The notes under the pieces were generated by a model that ran no database searches, was not told the origin of the DNA, and worked only from the letters and a program-made list of their open reading frames with translations. This document shows positions 1 through 33,984 of a stretch of 64,000 nucleotides of DNA, one piece after another; the first letter of the stretch is position 1, and each line of letters begins with the position of its first letter. The position numbers and the translations under genes are program-made. Source of the DNA: Xiphias gladius (lineage: Eukaryota > Chordata > Actinopteri > Istiophoriformes > Xiphiidae); the NCBI RefSeq assembly GCF_016859285.1, contig NC_053422.1, positions 10,093,501 to 10,157,500 of the forward strand, written 5' to 3'.

Positions 1-17726
<17,726 letters not shown>

Positions 17727-18110
17727 TAGTGCTTGTTCACAGTAGTGTGCAGAGAATAGGCCCTGATTATGTGGGGAGGCCCAGCTCTGTAGATGGGCAG
17801 ATGAATGTGTCCAGTCCTGTGTAGGCTGTTAGGAGGGAAGACTGTTCCAAGGCACAAAGGACAACCAAACAGATGAACCAAACCCCATCCTGACCACTGA
17901 GGCAACGATCAGACTTTAGTCATGTAATTATGGATTATCAAAGGAGGGATCCTGCGTACTCCTTCTGGAGTAAACAGATGATGGTTAATAATGGGAAAAG
18001 TCTATGTAAAAAATTACCAGAAATTATAAGAATAATGCAATTTTTTTATTTTATTTCAATTTGTACAATTTTTTTCAGTTTCGTGTATTTCTCATTAAAA
18101 AATCATGTCA
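17727..18110 (+). other. MED12 3' UTR (end uncertain)
   Basis: This follows the TGA at 17724-17726. There is no AATAAA nearby. The first plausible poly(A) signal is ATTAAA at 18094-18099; a second ATTAAA lies near 19183, so the transcript may run longer. Confidence 0.45.
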
Positions 18111-19640
18111 GTTTTTATGTCTTGTACTTGTGTTGGGTGCCTGTATACCGTGTTTAAAACCTCCCGATGAAACATTTAATGATGAAAGTAGAGGGGGATC
18201 AAAGGATTTGTTCTATCAAATAAGGCTGCTGTTAAGCCACAAACAAAAATATCCAAAGGATAAATTATAGTCCTTGTGTTTTGAGTAACTTTTATATCTC
18301 CTGTTGAGATGAGATGAGATTGTGTTGGCCTTTGATTAATTGGTCCAATAACTAATTCAAATTAAGGTGTTTAAACGGCAACTTAATGTACATGAGCATT
18401 TCATTCTCCATTTCTGGAGGGAAAAAAAAAACATCAGTTGGGAAAATGTATTACATCAATAGATATAGCTGAAGGGATGATAACCCAACATGATGCACAG
18501 AGGTAAATGACCGCTTTTAACAACAAAGGAGTCCTAGATTTATTCTGCAGTTTTCTTCAACAAGGTAACTCAAGGCTGGAGGCATTTTACCTCAGACTAA
18601 TTAACGTAGTGGTTGGACAACTTTTACAATCACAGTTTCAGTGTGTGCCTCAACATAGCGCTGCAAGATTACGAGTGAAAAAAATGCCCGAAGTTTTAGT
18701 ACAGTGGACCTTTTTCACAGCAGCCATTTTGACCTGTCACAGCAGGAAAAGCACAGGTGTTACTAATAACATTAACAATGCCCCTGTGGTGTTCAGCCAT
18801 CGTTCGTTTTATTTCCACTTGAGGTTTTCCTATTGCGACTTGTCAAAATGTTCATGGAAAAAAAAAAAAAATCTATAGGTAATAGGACAACTTTGAAATT
18901 CGAAATTCAGCGTGGGAGTGTTACTACCGCGAAGAAATAATGTCTGTACCATTACTGCAGTGGCTGAGGAACAACATATTTTTGGTGAGTGTATTGAAGG
19001 ATGCTTTGACATATACATCATTCACCATCATACTACCCGTGTGGTGGAGTTAGGTTTTCCTTTTAGGGCAACAAACCATTTTTGTTGCAGGATCAGAGCT
19101 TTGTATACAATATATGTATGTAAAATTATTTTTAAAAATGCCCCTTCAATAACTGAACACAAACAATAATTTGAAAAAACACCATTAAAAGCAAAAATTT
19201 AAAGGCCCACACAGGTGTTTTCACTTTCTGCCTAGTTAGACTTCTGCTCAGGTGGACGTGGGGTGAATCTACGCTGGGAACAAGTCTTCTTCACAGCAGA
19301 CCCTGCCACAGTAGAAAAAGCACAGGCATAACTGATAACAATAACAAAGGCTGTATTAGATGCTGCAGCTCCAGAGTCCGGAAATCGTGCGTGCTCGCTC
19401 ACTGCCTTAACGGGTCCATGGTTACCTGTACGATCTCCACCCCTGCGTTTCCTGCTATGACAAATCAAAATGTGTGCTTGTAAGAAGGCTTAATACGTGA
19501 TGTCGCCAAACTCAGCATATGACCGGTAAAGGTGTAAGTTGTTCCGTCCTAACAAGTTGACGGCAAAAATAACAAAAAGCGAGGACGATGTTAATGAAGC
19601 ACTGTCGGTACACCTCACAGCCTTTAGAAAAAAACACTTG
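18111..19640. other. MED12-MARS2 intergenic interval with dispersed repeats
   Basis: No gene is seen. Two related segments, near 18701-18805 and 19289-19380, both contain an AAAAGCACAGG core followed by ACTRATAAC and AACAA, indicating copies of one dispersed repeat. The two flanking genes converge here. Confidence 0.5.
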
Positions 19641-19660
19641 TAGACGTGAGCCACAGGACC

Positions 19661-19666
19661 TTTATT
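19661..19666 (-). terminator. Poly(A) signal of MARS2
   Basis: AATAAA on the minus strand, about 40 nt downstream of the MARS2 stop codon. The 3' UTR would therefore be very short. Confidence 0.7.
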
Positions 19667-19706
19667 TCTTACTAACTGAATCCATCTACAGGGAACAACA
19701 ATTTCT

Positions 19707-22700
19707 TCATTTCAATTTTGCTGCATTTTTTGCTTTGTTAGGTTTTTGTTTATCTACATTCTGACTTTCCAAGCGACTAAAAAGTACTCCACAGTCAGAT
19801 CCCAGCGCTCTCCCTTCAAAGGGACACTCCATTCCCTGATACCTTGGCAGGAAGTTCAGAGCCGCCCAGCTCCTCTCGGCTGGTTGCACCCCGAGTCTGG
19901 AGAGGAGTTTGTTAGAAATTTCTGGCACTATTGGCTGGAGCAGTGTGCCATAAATCCTCAGGCATTCAAGGGAGACGTGGATGATGGTGTCTAGCCAGTG
20001 CTGCTCTTTACTGTTTCTCTTGTCCAGCTTCCAAGGTGCGTGGCGCTGAACAAACCCGTTGGTCTGCCTTACACAAGCAGTGACGGCCTCCAGGGCTTTG
20101 TATACATGCATGCTCTCGTAGTGTTGCTCTACCACAGCAGGGAGATTTTTCACAGCGTCCAACATTTGGTAGTCTTCAACCACAGCCCTGCCTCCCTGTT
20201 CTCTAGGGAAGGACTGAGGGCAGAACGAGGGGTAGACCTGAGCTGGGTTAAGAGCCGGAGCTGTGCAGCGGTTAAGCAGACCACCCAGAGAGTCGGCTAG
20301 CTCTGCGTTGAGCAGCTTGATTACTTTGTGATCTGTGTAATCACAGTCTGAGTCGGGGACACCCTGACGCAGTAGAAAGTACCTCATGCCATCAGTTGTG
20401 AACATCTGTGAGCGTTGAAGAGGATCTACCACATTACCCAAACTCTTAGACATCTTCTTTCCTCCTGCTGTCCAGTGAGAGTGCACATGTATCGTCTGTG
20501 GCAGCGGCAGTCCAGCCCCTAGAAGGAAAGCTGGCCAGTAGATGGCATGAAATTTCAAGATATCCTTTCCTACAATGTGGTGGACCACATTCCACCAACG
20601 CTCGTGTCTATCTGGATAGCCAGCTACTGTCAGGTAATTCACCAGAGCATCTAACCACACGTAGATGGTTTGATCGGGGTCGTCGGGGACAGAGATGCCC
20701 CACTGAAGGCGGCTTCTCTGACGGGACACCGAGAGGTCAGGAAGGTCGTTCTGCAGCCACTGGAGAACAGCCTGGTAGAAACGCTCAGGCTGTATGGCCC
20801 GGGGATTTCCTCTGAGCCAGTCGAGCAGCTGAGACCGAAACGTAGACAGACGGAACATGTAGTTCTCCTCTTTCATCCACTCCACCTGCAAAACAGTGAA
20901 GAGCAGATTTGTAGTAGTTTTGTCGATGCAGTAAAACTGCACAACCTGTGATGGTGTTACTTGATTTCTGCTCAACAGTTTTGGAAATAGCTTATTTGCT
21001 TTCTTGGTGAGTTAGATGAGACGGTCAATACCACTCCCATATCTGTCTGTTGAATATAGAGATGGAGCCAGAAAACTGTTAGTGTAAGTTAGCATAAGGA
21101 CTGGAAACGGGGGAGCAGCTAGCTGGGCTCTATCTGAAGGTAAACAACTTCCAAAATCATCAGGGGCCAAGATATCCCCACTGTAAGCCCCAAATACTGG
21201 TCAAGCCCCAACAATACTGGATCCTACATTTGCATTGATGCCACTCGACACCATCTTTTTCATTACACCCTCCCTGCCTGGTAAATGCTTGTGTTGTTCC
21301 AAATCCATGCCTGCAGTGTGTCTCCAAGTCTCCGAGCTCAGGCAGGTATATTTATAGGCTCTAGAAAGCTCCTCCAAATCCACATAAAGACATTATACAA
21401 CTGTTTTCACCAGCTGAGTAGTACTTCATCACAAGTAAACTGACCATAATGTGTACAGTGTGTAACTAACATTCATCTTCACTGATATTAATCTTATTAT
21501 CTCAGTTTCACTTCACTTACCTTGTGTCCACTCTCCAGCGATACCTTGATCTCCTTCCCCGATGAGTCCAAAGCATCGCCCACCTGCGACGGCGTGAGGA
21601 AGCTTTCATCCTGTGTGGAGTACCAGCCTTCATAACTCCCCTTGTAGATGAGCCCTTTGTTCCAGAGCACTGACCAGAAATGCTCCACAGTCTGACAGTG
21701 TCTCTGCTCAGTGGTTCTTATGTAGTCTGTGTACGAAATGTTGCAGCTGCTGAAGAGATGTTTGAATCTCTCAGACACTTCGGTGCAGAAGGTCAGGGGA
21801 TCTTTTCCAGCAGCTTCAGCAGCTTGTTGGATTTTTAAGCCATGTTCATCTGTGCCTGAAATGCAAGGTAACAGGATTAGGGGTGCGAGTAATTACTATT
21901 TTCATTATCCATTAATTATTTTCTCAATTAATCATTTAGTCTATAAAATGTTAAAAAAAAAAGTGAAAAGGGCCATCACAGCTTAAGTAATTCCAAATTA
22001 ATTCCAAATCCTTCTTTTTGATGAGTGATTTCATTCTCCTGGGCATAGATGATACCAGTCTTGCAAAATTCTGTGGAGAGATGTTCTGCCATTCTTCAGA
22101 TAATTCTTTTCAGCTCTCCTTGGTGGAGGGGTTTTGTTGCTCTACCTTCTGCTTTAAAATACTCCAGTGGTTTTCCATTGGATTCAAGTCAAGGGAACAT
22201 ACTTGGCCAGTTGTAATTTTTTCTTCTTTAGAAACTCTTGTATGATTTTTGCAGTGTGTTTGGGATCATTGTCATGCTGGGAAATTCCTCTCCTACCAAG
22301 CTTCTTGAGATAGGGAGTCATCTTTTCATTCAGTGTTTGGGTATACAAGCTTGCATTCATAGTGCCATCAATAAATATCATCTCCCCTACACTTTTTACA
22401 CTCATGCAGCCCCCTATCAACACACTCCCGCCTCCATGTTTTACAGCAGGCACTATGGAGTCACTGTGGTAGTCCTGGCCAGGTCCACGCCAAACATACT
22501 GGACCCCATCTGATCCAAACAAATTTATTTTTTTGGTTTAATCTGACCAAAGAATGTGCTGCCAATATTCATCAGACTTCCTTTCATGTTCTTTGTCAGA
22601 GTTTAATCTTGCAGTTTTGTGCCGTTTATGAAGTCTCAAGGTCTGGTTTCTAACTAGTCGCCTTAGATACAACCCAGGGCTAAGTTTAAGAAGCTGTTGT

Positions 22701-23659
22701 GTTCATGGGTTCTTTTATATCCTTGTTCATGCAATTAACCTTAAATGGAAATCACAGGTGTAATCAAAGTTGTTCCAGTGATCAAAAGGTAAACTGACTT
22801 CTGTTGCAGTAGTCACAGGTGTACTCACTTTTGTTGCACTGAGGTTGTACTTAGGGACCTGTCATTTTCAATGTAGTCTGACTTGCTCATTTTTAATTAT
22901 ACATGAGATCAAATACCCTACACTTAAAAATAAGTTATATTAAGATGACACAGTTTTGAATCATTTAACATTTTAGTCATATTGCACAGGGGTGTACTGT
23001 TTTGTTGTATAAAGTACTATTATTGTTTAGTCTACGACATTTCCCATAGCCCAAATATATCCAAATTTACAATGATATTGGAAAGTAAAAAGCAAATCCT
23101 CATTTGTGAGAAACTGGAACCAGAAAATATTTGTCATTTTTGGTTAAAAAATGACAAACAATCAACTGATTACCAAGTTAGTTGGGAATTACTCTTCCAG
23201 CATTTGATTGGTATTTACAGCTCTATTAGGAATATAACTTTCTGTGCACAGACATTAAAATGACAGATAACAAAGATATTAACACTGTGACAGAAGCCTC
23301 CACTCAAAGACTGGGGTTATCACATGCAACCAGTGGCAAGAATAGCAACATGCCCCTGCATATTTTTGCTCAATGGATGATTCACCTGTTGAAAACTTTG
23401 CGTTGAAGCCCCGAAGCAGCTTATACCTGTGTAGGCAGTCGGCTATCACAACTGAGTACAGGTGTCCTAAATGAGGAGAAGCGTTAACATAGAAGATGGG
23501 AGTGGTTATGTAGTAACTCCTCTCGTCTTTGCAGAGATGGCTCAACACGGCGATCCTCTGATGTCCCGACAGAGCTGAAATTGGTGATAAAACCGTGCTC
23601 CGTTGCAGTCTGTGAACAACCTTACAGCTTCTGGTAACAAAAAGAAAAGGGAACCTCAT
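19707..23659 (-). CDS. mars2: MARS2, mitochondrial methionyl-tRNA synthetase
   Basis: MARS2 charges mitochondrial tRNA-Met with methionine in the matrix. There are three exons on the minus strand: 23659-23386, 21855-21521 and 20885-19707. They total 1788 nt, or 595 residues, against 593 in human. I start at the ATG at 23659 ([13 protein letters not shown]); the longer open frame upstream has only a TTG. The N-terminus is Arg-rich and amphipathic, fitting a mitochondrial presequence. The class I signature HLGH is at about residues 63-66 ([11 protein letters not shown]), GTDEHGLK spans the exon 1-2 junction, and KMSKS is at about residues 347-351. The C-terminal anticodon-binding region follows (HAPWKLDK). 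Human MARS2 is a single-exon gene, so the introns are notable. The first intron holds a nested transposon insertion. Confidence 0.96.
20970..21160. repeat. Partial copy of the foldback repeat, in MARS2 intron 2
   Basis: It shares GTTAGATGAGACGGTCAATA, CATATCTGTCTG and AGCTAGCTGGGCTCT with the element at 2024-2590. Only one arm is present. Confidence 0.6.
21876..23245. repeat. AT-rich dispersed element, split by a Tc1-like insertion
   Basis: The left part (21876-21984) reads TTTTCATTATCCATTAATTA then GTCTATAAAATGTT, and the right part (about 23030-23245) resumes with TTTCCCATAGCCC and ends near ATCAACTGATTACCAAGTTA. Together they form one copy of a common teleost repeat with ends rich in ATTAATC-type motifs. 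Related copies are at 31828-32090 and 32544-32888. It lies in MARS2 intron 1. Confidence 0.65.
21985..23030 (-). mobile_element. Tc1-like DNA transposon fragment inside the AT-rich element
   Basis: On the minus strand the DDE-domain pieces [23 protein letters not shown] and [13 protein letters not shown] can be read at 22184-22522, followed by degraded N-terminal coding. The right end carries GGGTGTACT motifs (GTGTACTCACTTTTGTTG near 22816 and GGGGTGTACTGTTTTGTTG near 22990). The matching left terminal repeat is not visible, so the copy is truncated and the coding region has several breaks. Confidence 0.75.
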
Positions 23660-25695
23660 CGTTGGACAGCAGACGACGCCCACATGAAGGCCACCCAACG
23701 ATATTTACTCCAGGCGTCCCGAAATGATTTGGTAAGTGCTATACGTTCATTTAGCTAGCTAAAAGATTTAGTTTACGCAGAAAAACGGGTACACGGAGAA
23801 ACGGAACCACTACCGGAAAAATTAATGAACGCTCTTAAATTAGTCTTGGTAAGGTTTTTAGATTAAAAACAAAAGAATCGTTGAATTTTAGGCTTTTTTT
23901 CCCCCTAACCCTGTCGCACATGTGATTTTTGCTTTATGGTCAAGGTTAGAGCTTCTTCCGGTTTCTGTAAACAACAGTCGCTCGTCCAATCAAAACGCTG
24001 CACAAAGTGTGCCACAAAAGCCCAGTCGCCAATCAGATTGCGAGAACGATCTCCGTAAAGCTCAGTCGCAGTCATCTGGTGTCATTTCTTTTCCAGACGT
24101 TTAAAACGCTCTTGACGTGAAGTTTTAAACTGGGCACGTAGCAAATGTTTACGGGAGAAGCCCGTGGATGTACATCGCTTTGTTCACTTTATTAGTAACC
24201 AAATATCTTTTAGGGACCATACTTTTATTCCAGTCAATCTTGTCTACCTGCGTCCGTCTAAATGAAACCAATCAGAAGGAAAGGAACTTGTTCGCAGTGT
24301 TTTTCAGGTGGCTTTAATTCTGATATTTAACAGGGCTAGCTAGTGGTTTAACAGTCATATTGCTGAGAGATAAAGCAGCATTGTCTTCGGTGTGAGAAAC
24401 AGCAACAGAGGATGAGCGGTCGCTGGTCCATCATCACCATCCTCTCATGTTACTGAGGATGTCAGACAAGCTCGGCTCTTAAGTACACTAAAAGTTAATG
24501 TTAGCACCCGCCACCCACCGCCTTGACCGGATATGCCCCCTGCATTTCAGAGCAGAAAATATTACTTATTTTTTTCACGACTTTCAAAACTTATTTTATA
24601 TACTTGGCAAACTTTTTTTTAATCACTCAAATTTCGCTGCGTGGTTAATAACATATTTTTTTCGCTGGTGTGACAAACTTTGAACACGTATTAATTTACT
24701 GCCTTACACGGATTTTAATAGTGAATTGATTTATTCAGTGTATAAAATGACAAAATATAGTGAAATATGTCCATTGTTATTCCCTGAAGCCCATGGTAAC
24801 ATTTCTAATTCCTTTTTTTTTTTTTTTTTTTTTTTTGACCAACTGTCAAAAACCCAAAAATGCTGAGTTTGCCATAATGGCAAACCGGGAAATTAGCAAA
24901 TATTCACACTGAGATGCTTTTTGCCATTTTTACTTAAAAAAAAAAACCCCAAATACTTGTCACAATTTTTGTCAATAAATTATCACCCAATCAGCTCATT
25001 GACTTGTCAACCAATCATTTCGGCTCTTGAGCACTGGTTGGTTTCTGAGTGCGTTTTTGGGGACTTTATGACACCGCCATGTACATACAGCCGTGGGGGG
25101 CCCAACAACACCATCCATACCCCGGGCTCCTCTGGGAGGTTAACCCGGCCATGGGCTCGGGAGTAAGTGGTGTTTTCGTCGAAGACTTGTTTCTTCGTCG
25201 CCTTAAGCTGAACCTAACCATACCCCTAACCCACCAGCTAGTTACCTCTACCTGGACTGACTGACTTGTGGTATTTATTTATTTTTCGGACGGGGACATG
25301 TTTGGAGAAAAAGGGTCCTCCCTCCTGAGGGTGACGGCTCAGCCAATCAGCTACTCCACTTCCTGCAGTTCAGTCAACGGCAACGGAGGTGACACATCTA
25401 ACAGACTTTTCGGTTAAGCGGCCGTTAAATCGGTTATTGGTCTTGACTTTACCTAAACCACGTCGGAGAAGCCGTCAAGTCTAACATTTTTTTTTTTTTT
25501 TGGCGTCTATAGCCGTGTTAGAAGCTAGTTTCAACCTCCTTGGCAGTAGAGCGTCAGCCTAATCATGTGATGTTAAACATGGGTCCGCCTGTTGCTCGAC
25601 TCCTAAAAAGTTTCCCAAAAGCTTCGTATCCTCGCAGAAGCTCGGTTATTTTAGCGTAACGCAGGAACGCCATTTTGCGTCACCCATTGTCCCAG
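23660..25695. promoter_or_regulatory. Shared upstream region of MARS2 and the NIPA2-like gene
   Basis: Two divergent genes start at each end of this 2-kb interval. CCAAT motifs (NF-Y type) are at 23994-24002 and 24028-24036, about 340-370 nt upstream of the MARS2 ATG, and a third, AGCCAATCAG, is at 25341-25350, about 350 nt upstream of the NIPA2-like ATG. Poly-T runs lie near 24812-24836 and 25488-25501. I find no further gene; short open frames look fortuitous. Confidence 0.45.
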
Positions 25696-30245
<4,550 letters not shown>

Positions 30246-30940
30246 GTCTTTTCACTGACAAAAGTTGCTTATAGCAATTCCGAAGCTTTAATGCACATCA
30301 GTTTCACAATTTGACAAGTTCGTTTACTAAATCTGTATTTCAAGTCTGTCTTACACAATACAGCACGCACTGAACAAACAATGTTACCCTAAAATGAGCC
30401 CAACTTTGCTATCAACACACTGGAATCCATATAAAATTTCTTTGTCGTACATCCGCATCTCTTACCTTTGGTTGGTACGATAATTTATATCCATGTGAAT
30501 GTCTATTACACTGCAGTGCACTTTTTTTTTTTTCCTTTCTTTCTCTTTCTTAAACCCGGGTATTAAGTGAAATTTACTGAAGATTTAACATCAACCTGCA
30601 TAAGCCAGGTTGTGCATTCTTTTACTGAAAATAACCTAGTCATAGTTTTGCACTTTTAACCTGGATCAGGTATTGTGGAAATGTATGAACTGATTTATGA
30701 TCAGTTACGGCAAAAACATTATTCGCCCTGAATGCATTGTCATTTGTTGAACAAAGTTGAATAATTCCTCTGAGTTACTGGTAATACCTCATACAAATGG
30801 CACCAAAGAATGTTATTTCCCTGTATGAATTAATTCCCAACATGTGCCAAGCTGTAACATACATCTGACATAACTGTACTTTGTGTGTTAATGTACTTTT
30901 GGTCTGATTAATGCTGATTAAAACATAACTATAACATCAT
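30246..30940 (+). other. 3' UTR of the NIPA2-like gene
   Basis: This follows the TAA at 30243-30245. No AATAAA is seen; ATTAAA at 30918-30923 is a plausible poly(A) signal. The convergent TIMM8A signal lies about 65 nt further on. Confidence 0.5.
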
Positions 30941-30986
30941 TTGACTCCACTTTTCCAAAAGATGGACAAAAGTATTTGGCATTTTG

Positions 30987-30992
30987 TTTATT
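30987..30992 (-). terminator. Candidate poly(A) signal of TIMM8A
   Basis: AATAAA on the minus strand, about 560 nt after the TIMM8A stop. It implies a TIMM8A 3' UTR of about 30970-31549 that includes the GT repeat at 31072-31113. Confidence 0.5.
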
Positions 30993-31071
30993 GCATATGT
31001 ACAGTCCAGAACCTTTAGCTGCTGATCACGCCTCTTCGGTCAAGATATCGTTAGTTCTCATAAATTACAGC

Positions 31072-31080
31072 TGTGTGTGT

Positions 31081-31113
<33 letters not shown>
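31072..31113. repeat. (GT)n microsatellite
   Basis: An alternating GT run with one GA interruption, in the likely 3' UTR of TIMM8A. Confidence 0.95.
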
Positions 31114-31549
31114 GTGACGTCCTCGTGGCTGTCAAACATTTGGCCAGTGGAATGCATCCATCTTCCTGCAGTCTCCCACAATTAATCCAGAAGTTACAGC
31201 AGTGGATATAAAACACATTCAAGCTCAGAGTTTTACACTGACCAGTGAAATGGCTTGATTTCAGTGACTTGACAAAACCAACATAAGGTCACTGCTAGCA
31301 ACCGGCCACAACATAAGCGTTTTGCAACACTCATATCCCACAAAGTGGAGGACAAATAAAGCCTAGACTTCTGCATGAGTGTATACATGCTGTTAATCTC
31401 AGGCACTTGTATCAAAAGTAAAACTGTATCTTGTTCCTTCTTCCTGTTGATCTGACAGTTCTGCAACATTCAGACAGTTGTGTCAGGACCAAACGGCCTT
31501 GTCAGAGACCAGGGGCCGTGTGTCTCGTCGGTCCTTTTAGGGACCGTTT

Positions 31550-33550
31550 TTAGTCTGACATGGTCTCAGAGAATGAGCCCCGGCTCTTCTGAGTCTGTTC
31601 TAGTCTGTTCAGGATGAACTGGCTGGTGTCAATAAATCGCTCCACACAGTTAACGAAGCACATTTCTGTCCTGGAGTCCAGCTTTGGCCCGGGTTTATCC
31701 ATACATTTCTCCTGCAGAAGGAGATAGAACAATTTAGGCGAGGTCCAATGGATCATACATGGTATTACAAGTAACATTAGCAGGGCGGCAATAATACGCC
31801 GATTAGTTCTTTGTTCTTTAAAACATTAGAAAATAGTGAAAAATTAACATAATTTCCTGGATCCCTATGTGATATCTTCAAATAGCTGTTTGTGTTTGAC
31901 AATTGTCCCAAAACCCAAAGATATTCAAGTTTATGACAATGTAAGACGCCAAATTCTCATACCAGAGAAAAGATGGAACCACAAAAATGTTGGCATTTTT
32001 GCTCAAAAAAGGACAGAAACTATTGATAGATTATCCAAATCGTTGAAAATTTTTTTCTATCAATTAATCGAGCAATTGTTTCAGCTGTAAATGTTAGTAC
32101 ATCACATACTACAAGAGCTGGTCAGTTGAGAGAGTGAAAGAGTGAGATAAAGTCCTGGTATATTACAGTAGCTGCAGGACTCCGTATGTTTCTTCGTGAT
32201 TTGGGCACATATCGTTCAAAATGCAAAAATTAAAGGGGAGAGTTAAAACGCAATTTAAAACTCATCATCCAGCAGTGGGCTGCTGCTTCAAACGTTTGTA
32301 TCGAATTGTGATATCACAGACGTCTACTCTCAGTCCGGTGCCATAATCTTGAGGATTACGAAAACATTTAAAGATAAAACCTGCGGCTTAATAACAGGTA
32401 AAAACAACATTTTGATTTTCGATGGTGGAATGTAACTAAGTGTATTTACTCAAGCACTGTACTCAAAGTACAAGTTTGAGGTGCACTTGTAAAGAGCTTG
32501 TAAAATATGTTGCTTTGGTACTGATGAACAGTATGTACAAGTAAAGCTGACACGATTAATCGATGATTAGTCAACTGACAGATTTTTATTATTTGGTTTA
32601 AGTCAGTTTCCAGGATAAAATTCCAAACATTTCATGGTTCTAGCTTCTCAAATGTGAGGATTTGCTGCTTTTTCTTGAATTTTTAAAAAATATTTTTTAA
32701 TTACTTAAACAGTTTTTTAATAATTTTGAGGTTTGGACTATTGGTTGGACAAAACAAGCGTTATGAAGGGTAACTGTGAAGGGCATTTCTCGCTAATTTG
32801 TGAATTTTTACAAAACAAACAAACGATCAATCGAGAATATAATCAAGATATTTATCCAAAATGAAAATAATCATTAGTTGCAGCCTTATATAAAGTAATG
32901 TAAAATAGCTCCACCTCAAAAGTAAAGTTAAATACACGTTAGACGTTAGTGCACGAGTAATAATAATCTAATGATAGGTACTGTAAATAATATAAACAGA
33001 ACAGTAACAGTCACAGTAGCCATTTTCTGCATTGTGTACTTTTAATACGTTTACAATACATTTTTCTGAATACACTTACGTACTTTACATTTTCAATGCA
33101 GTACTTTTACTTGTAAAGGAGTATTTTTTTACAGTGTACTATAGGTACTTTGAAGTCAGGGGTTTGAAGTACTTCTTTCACCACTGTTAAGGTTCGCGCA
33201 GGAAACACTGACGCGACCGACCCGCGGAGTAACATGCAGACTGCTGGGGTCTCAAGAGGCGGCTAGGTGTGGCCCGGTGTATACATTCGACCGTCATTAT
33301 TTGGCAGCAGCGAATTTAAAAACCCCGTGTGTACAACTTTTACGTGTATATTAGACGAGCTGGCTATCGGTGGCAGCCGCTGGCACGCGAGTGAGAGGCA
33401 AGTAGCTGAGCGGCACCGCTAGCTTGGAGCTGATCTTACCCAGCAAACCTCCGTCATCTGATGCACCAGCTGCTGAAATCTTTGTTTCTGAGACTCGATC
33501 TCAATGAACTGCTGAAGCTGGGGGTCGGCTGTCGCTCCCTGGCCGTCCAT
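31550..33550 (-). CDS. timm8a: TIMM8A, mitochondrial intermembrane-space chaperone (DDP1)
   Basis: TIMM8A pairs with TIMM13 in a hexameric small-Tim chaperone that carries hydrophobic precursors (such as TIMM23) across the mitochondrial intermembrane space. There are two coding exons on the minus strand, 33550-33440 and 31711-31550. They give 90 residues against 97 in human; the difference is a shorter N-terminus ([17 protein letters not shown]). The twin CX3C motif is intact: CWEKC, with the intron just after the Trp codon, and [23 protein letters not shown] and the terminal SETMSD match the human protein closely. The single intron position matches the human gene. A CCAAT motif at 33667-33674 lies about 120 nt upstream of the ATG. 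Confidence 0.97.
31828..32090 (+). repeat. AT-rich dispersed element copy, TIMM8A intron
   Basis: It contains CCCAAAACCCAAAGATATTC, a run ending TCAATTAATCGAGCAATTG and TTTCAGCTGTAA. It is the same family as 21876-23245 and 32544-32888. Confidence 0.6.
32421..33188 (-). repeat. CAGTGGTGG-type element (copy 2), carrying a nested AT-rich element
   Basis: The left end is CGATGGTGGAATGTAACTAA and the right end is GAAGTACTTCTTTCACCACTG, with the internal TACTCAAGCACTGTACT typical of the family. The copy is in the opposite orientation to copy 1. The AT-rich element at 32544-32888 interrupts it. It lies in the TIMM8A intron. Confidence 0.6.
32544..32888 (-). repeat. AT-rich dispersed element nested in copy 2
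   Basis: It starts with ACACGATTAATCGATGATTA and ends with AAATAATCATTAGTTGCAGC, which are mutual inverted-type ends. The interior holds CAAATGTGAGGATTTGCTGC, also seen (as CAAATCCTCATTTGTGAG) in the copy in MARS2 intron 1. Confidence 0.65.
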
Positions 33551-33984
33551 GTTTAGCTGAAACGACGTCGCGAGGGCAATATTTTTCCAATTGCGAAAGC
33601 CTTGTGGCTGTCTCGCTGACCTTCACGTGTGTGTGAACGGACGAGACGGAAACAGGAATTAGATCAGCCAATCACAGAGCGCGTTCTTACGTCGCTTGTC
33701 ATCATACGTGCATAATTTTCATTAAAACTCTTTTTTTTAAATTAATAATTTATTGTAACTGGGTGGCTGAAGTTCTCTATTATCCCATGGTTTTTACCCA
33801 TTTAAAATAGCCGTGAAACTACGAGCAAGCACCATTTGCATGAGAGTTATGTTTTGTAAACAGCTTTTGTCCTCATAAAGTGAAAATTTGGAATGATTCA
33901 TTTATTTTGTCCAAAAAACGAACCATATTCTTTAGAGAGTGGCACCTTCATGGTATCACTTTATAGCTCATTTGTTTAATGATA
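33551..33984. promoter_or_regulatory. TIMM8A upstream region
   Basis: There is a GC-richer stretch just upstream of the TIMM8A ATG, with GCCAATCA at 33667-33674. I see nothing recognisable beyond that until the LINE sequence starts. Confidence 0.4.

Noticed and set aside
23657-23698. Upstream MARS2 start giving a longer protein from 23698
   Set aside because: That codon is TTG; the first ATG (23659) gives a good mitochondrial presequence and the human-like length.
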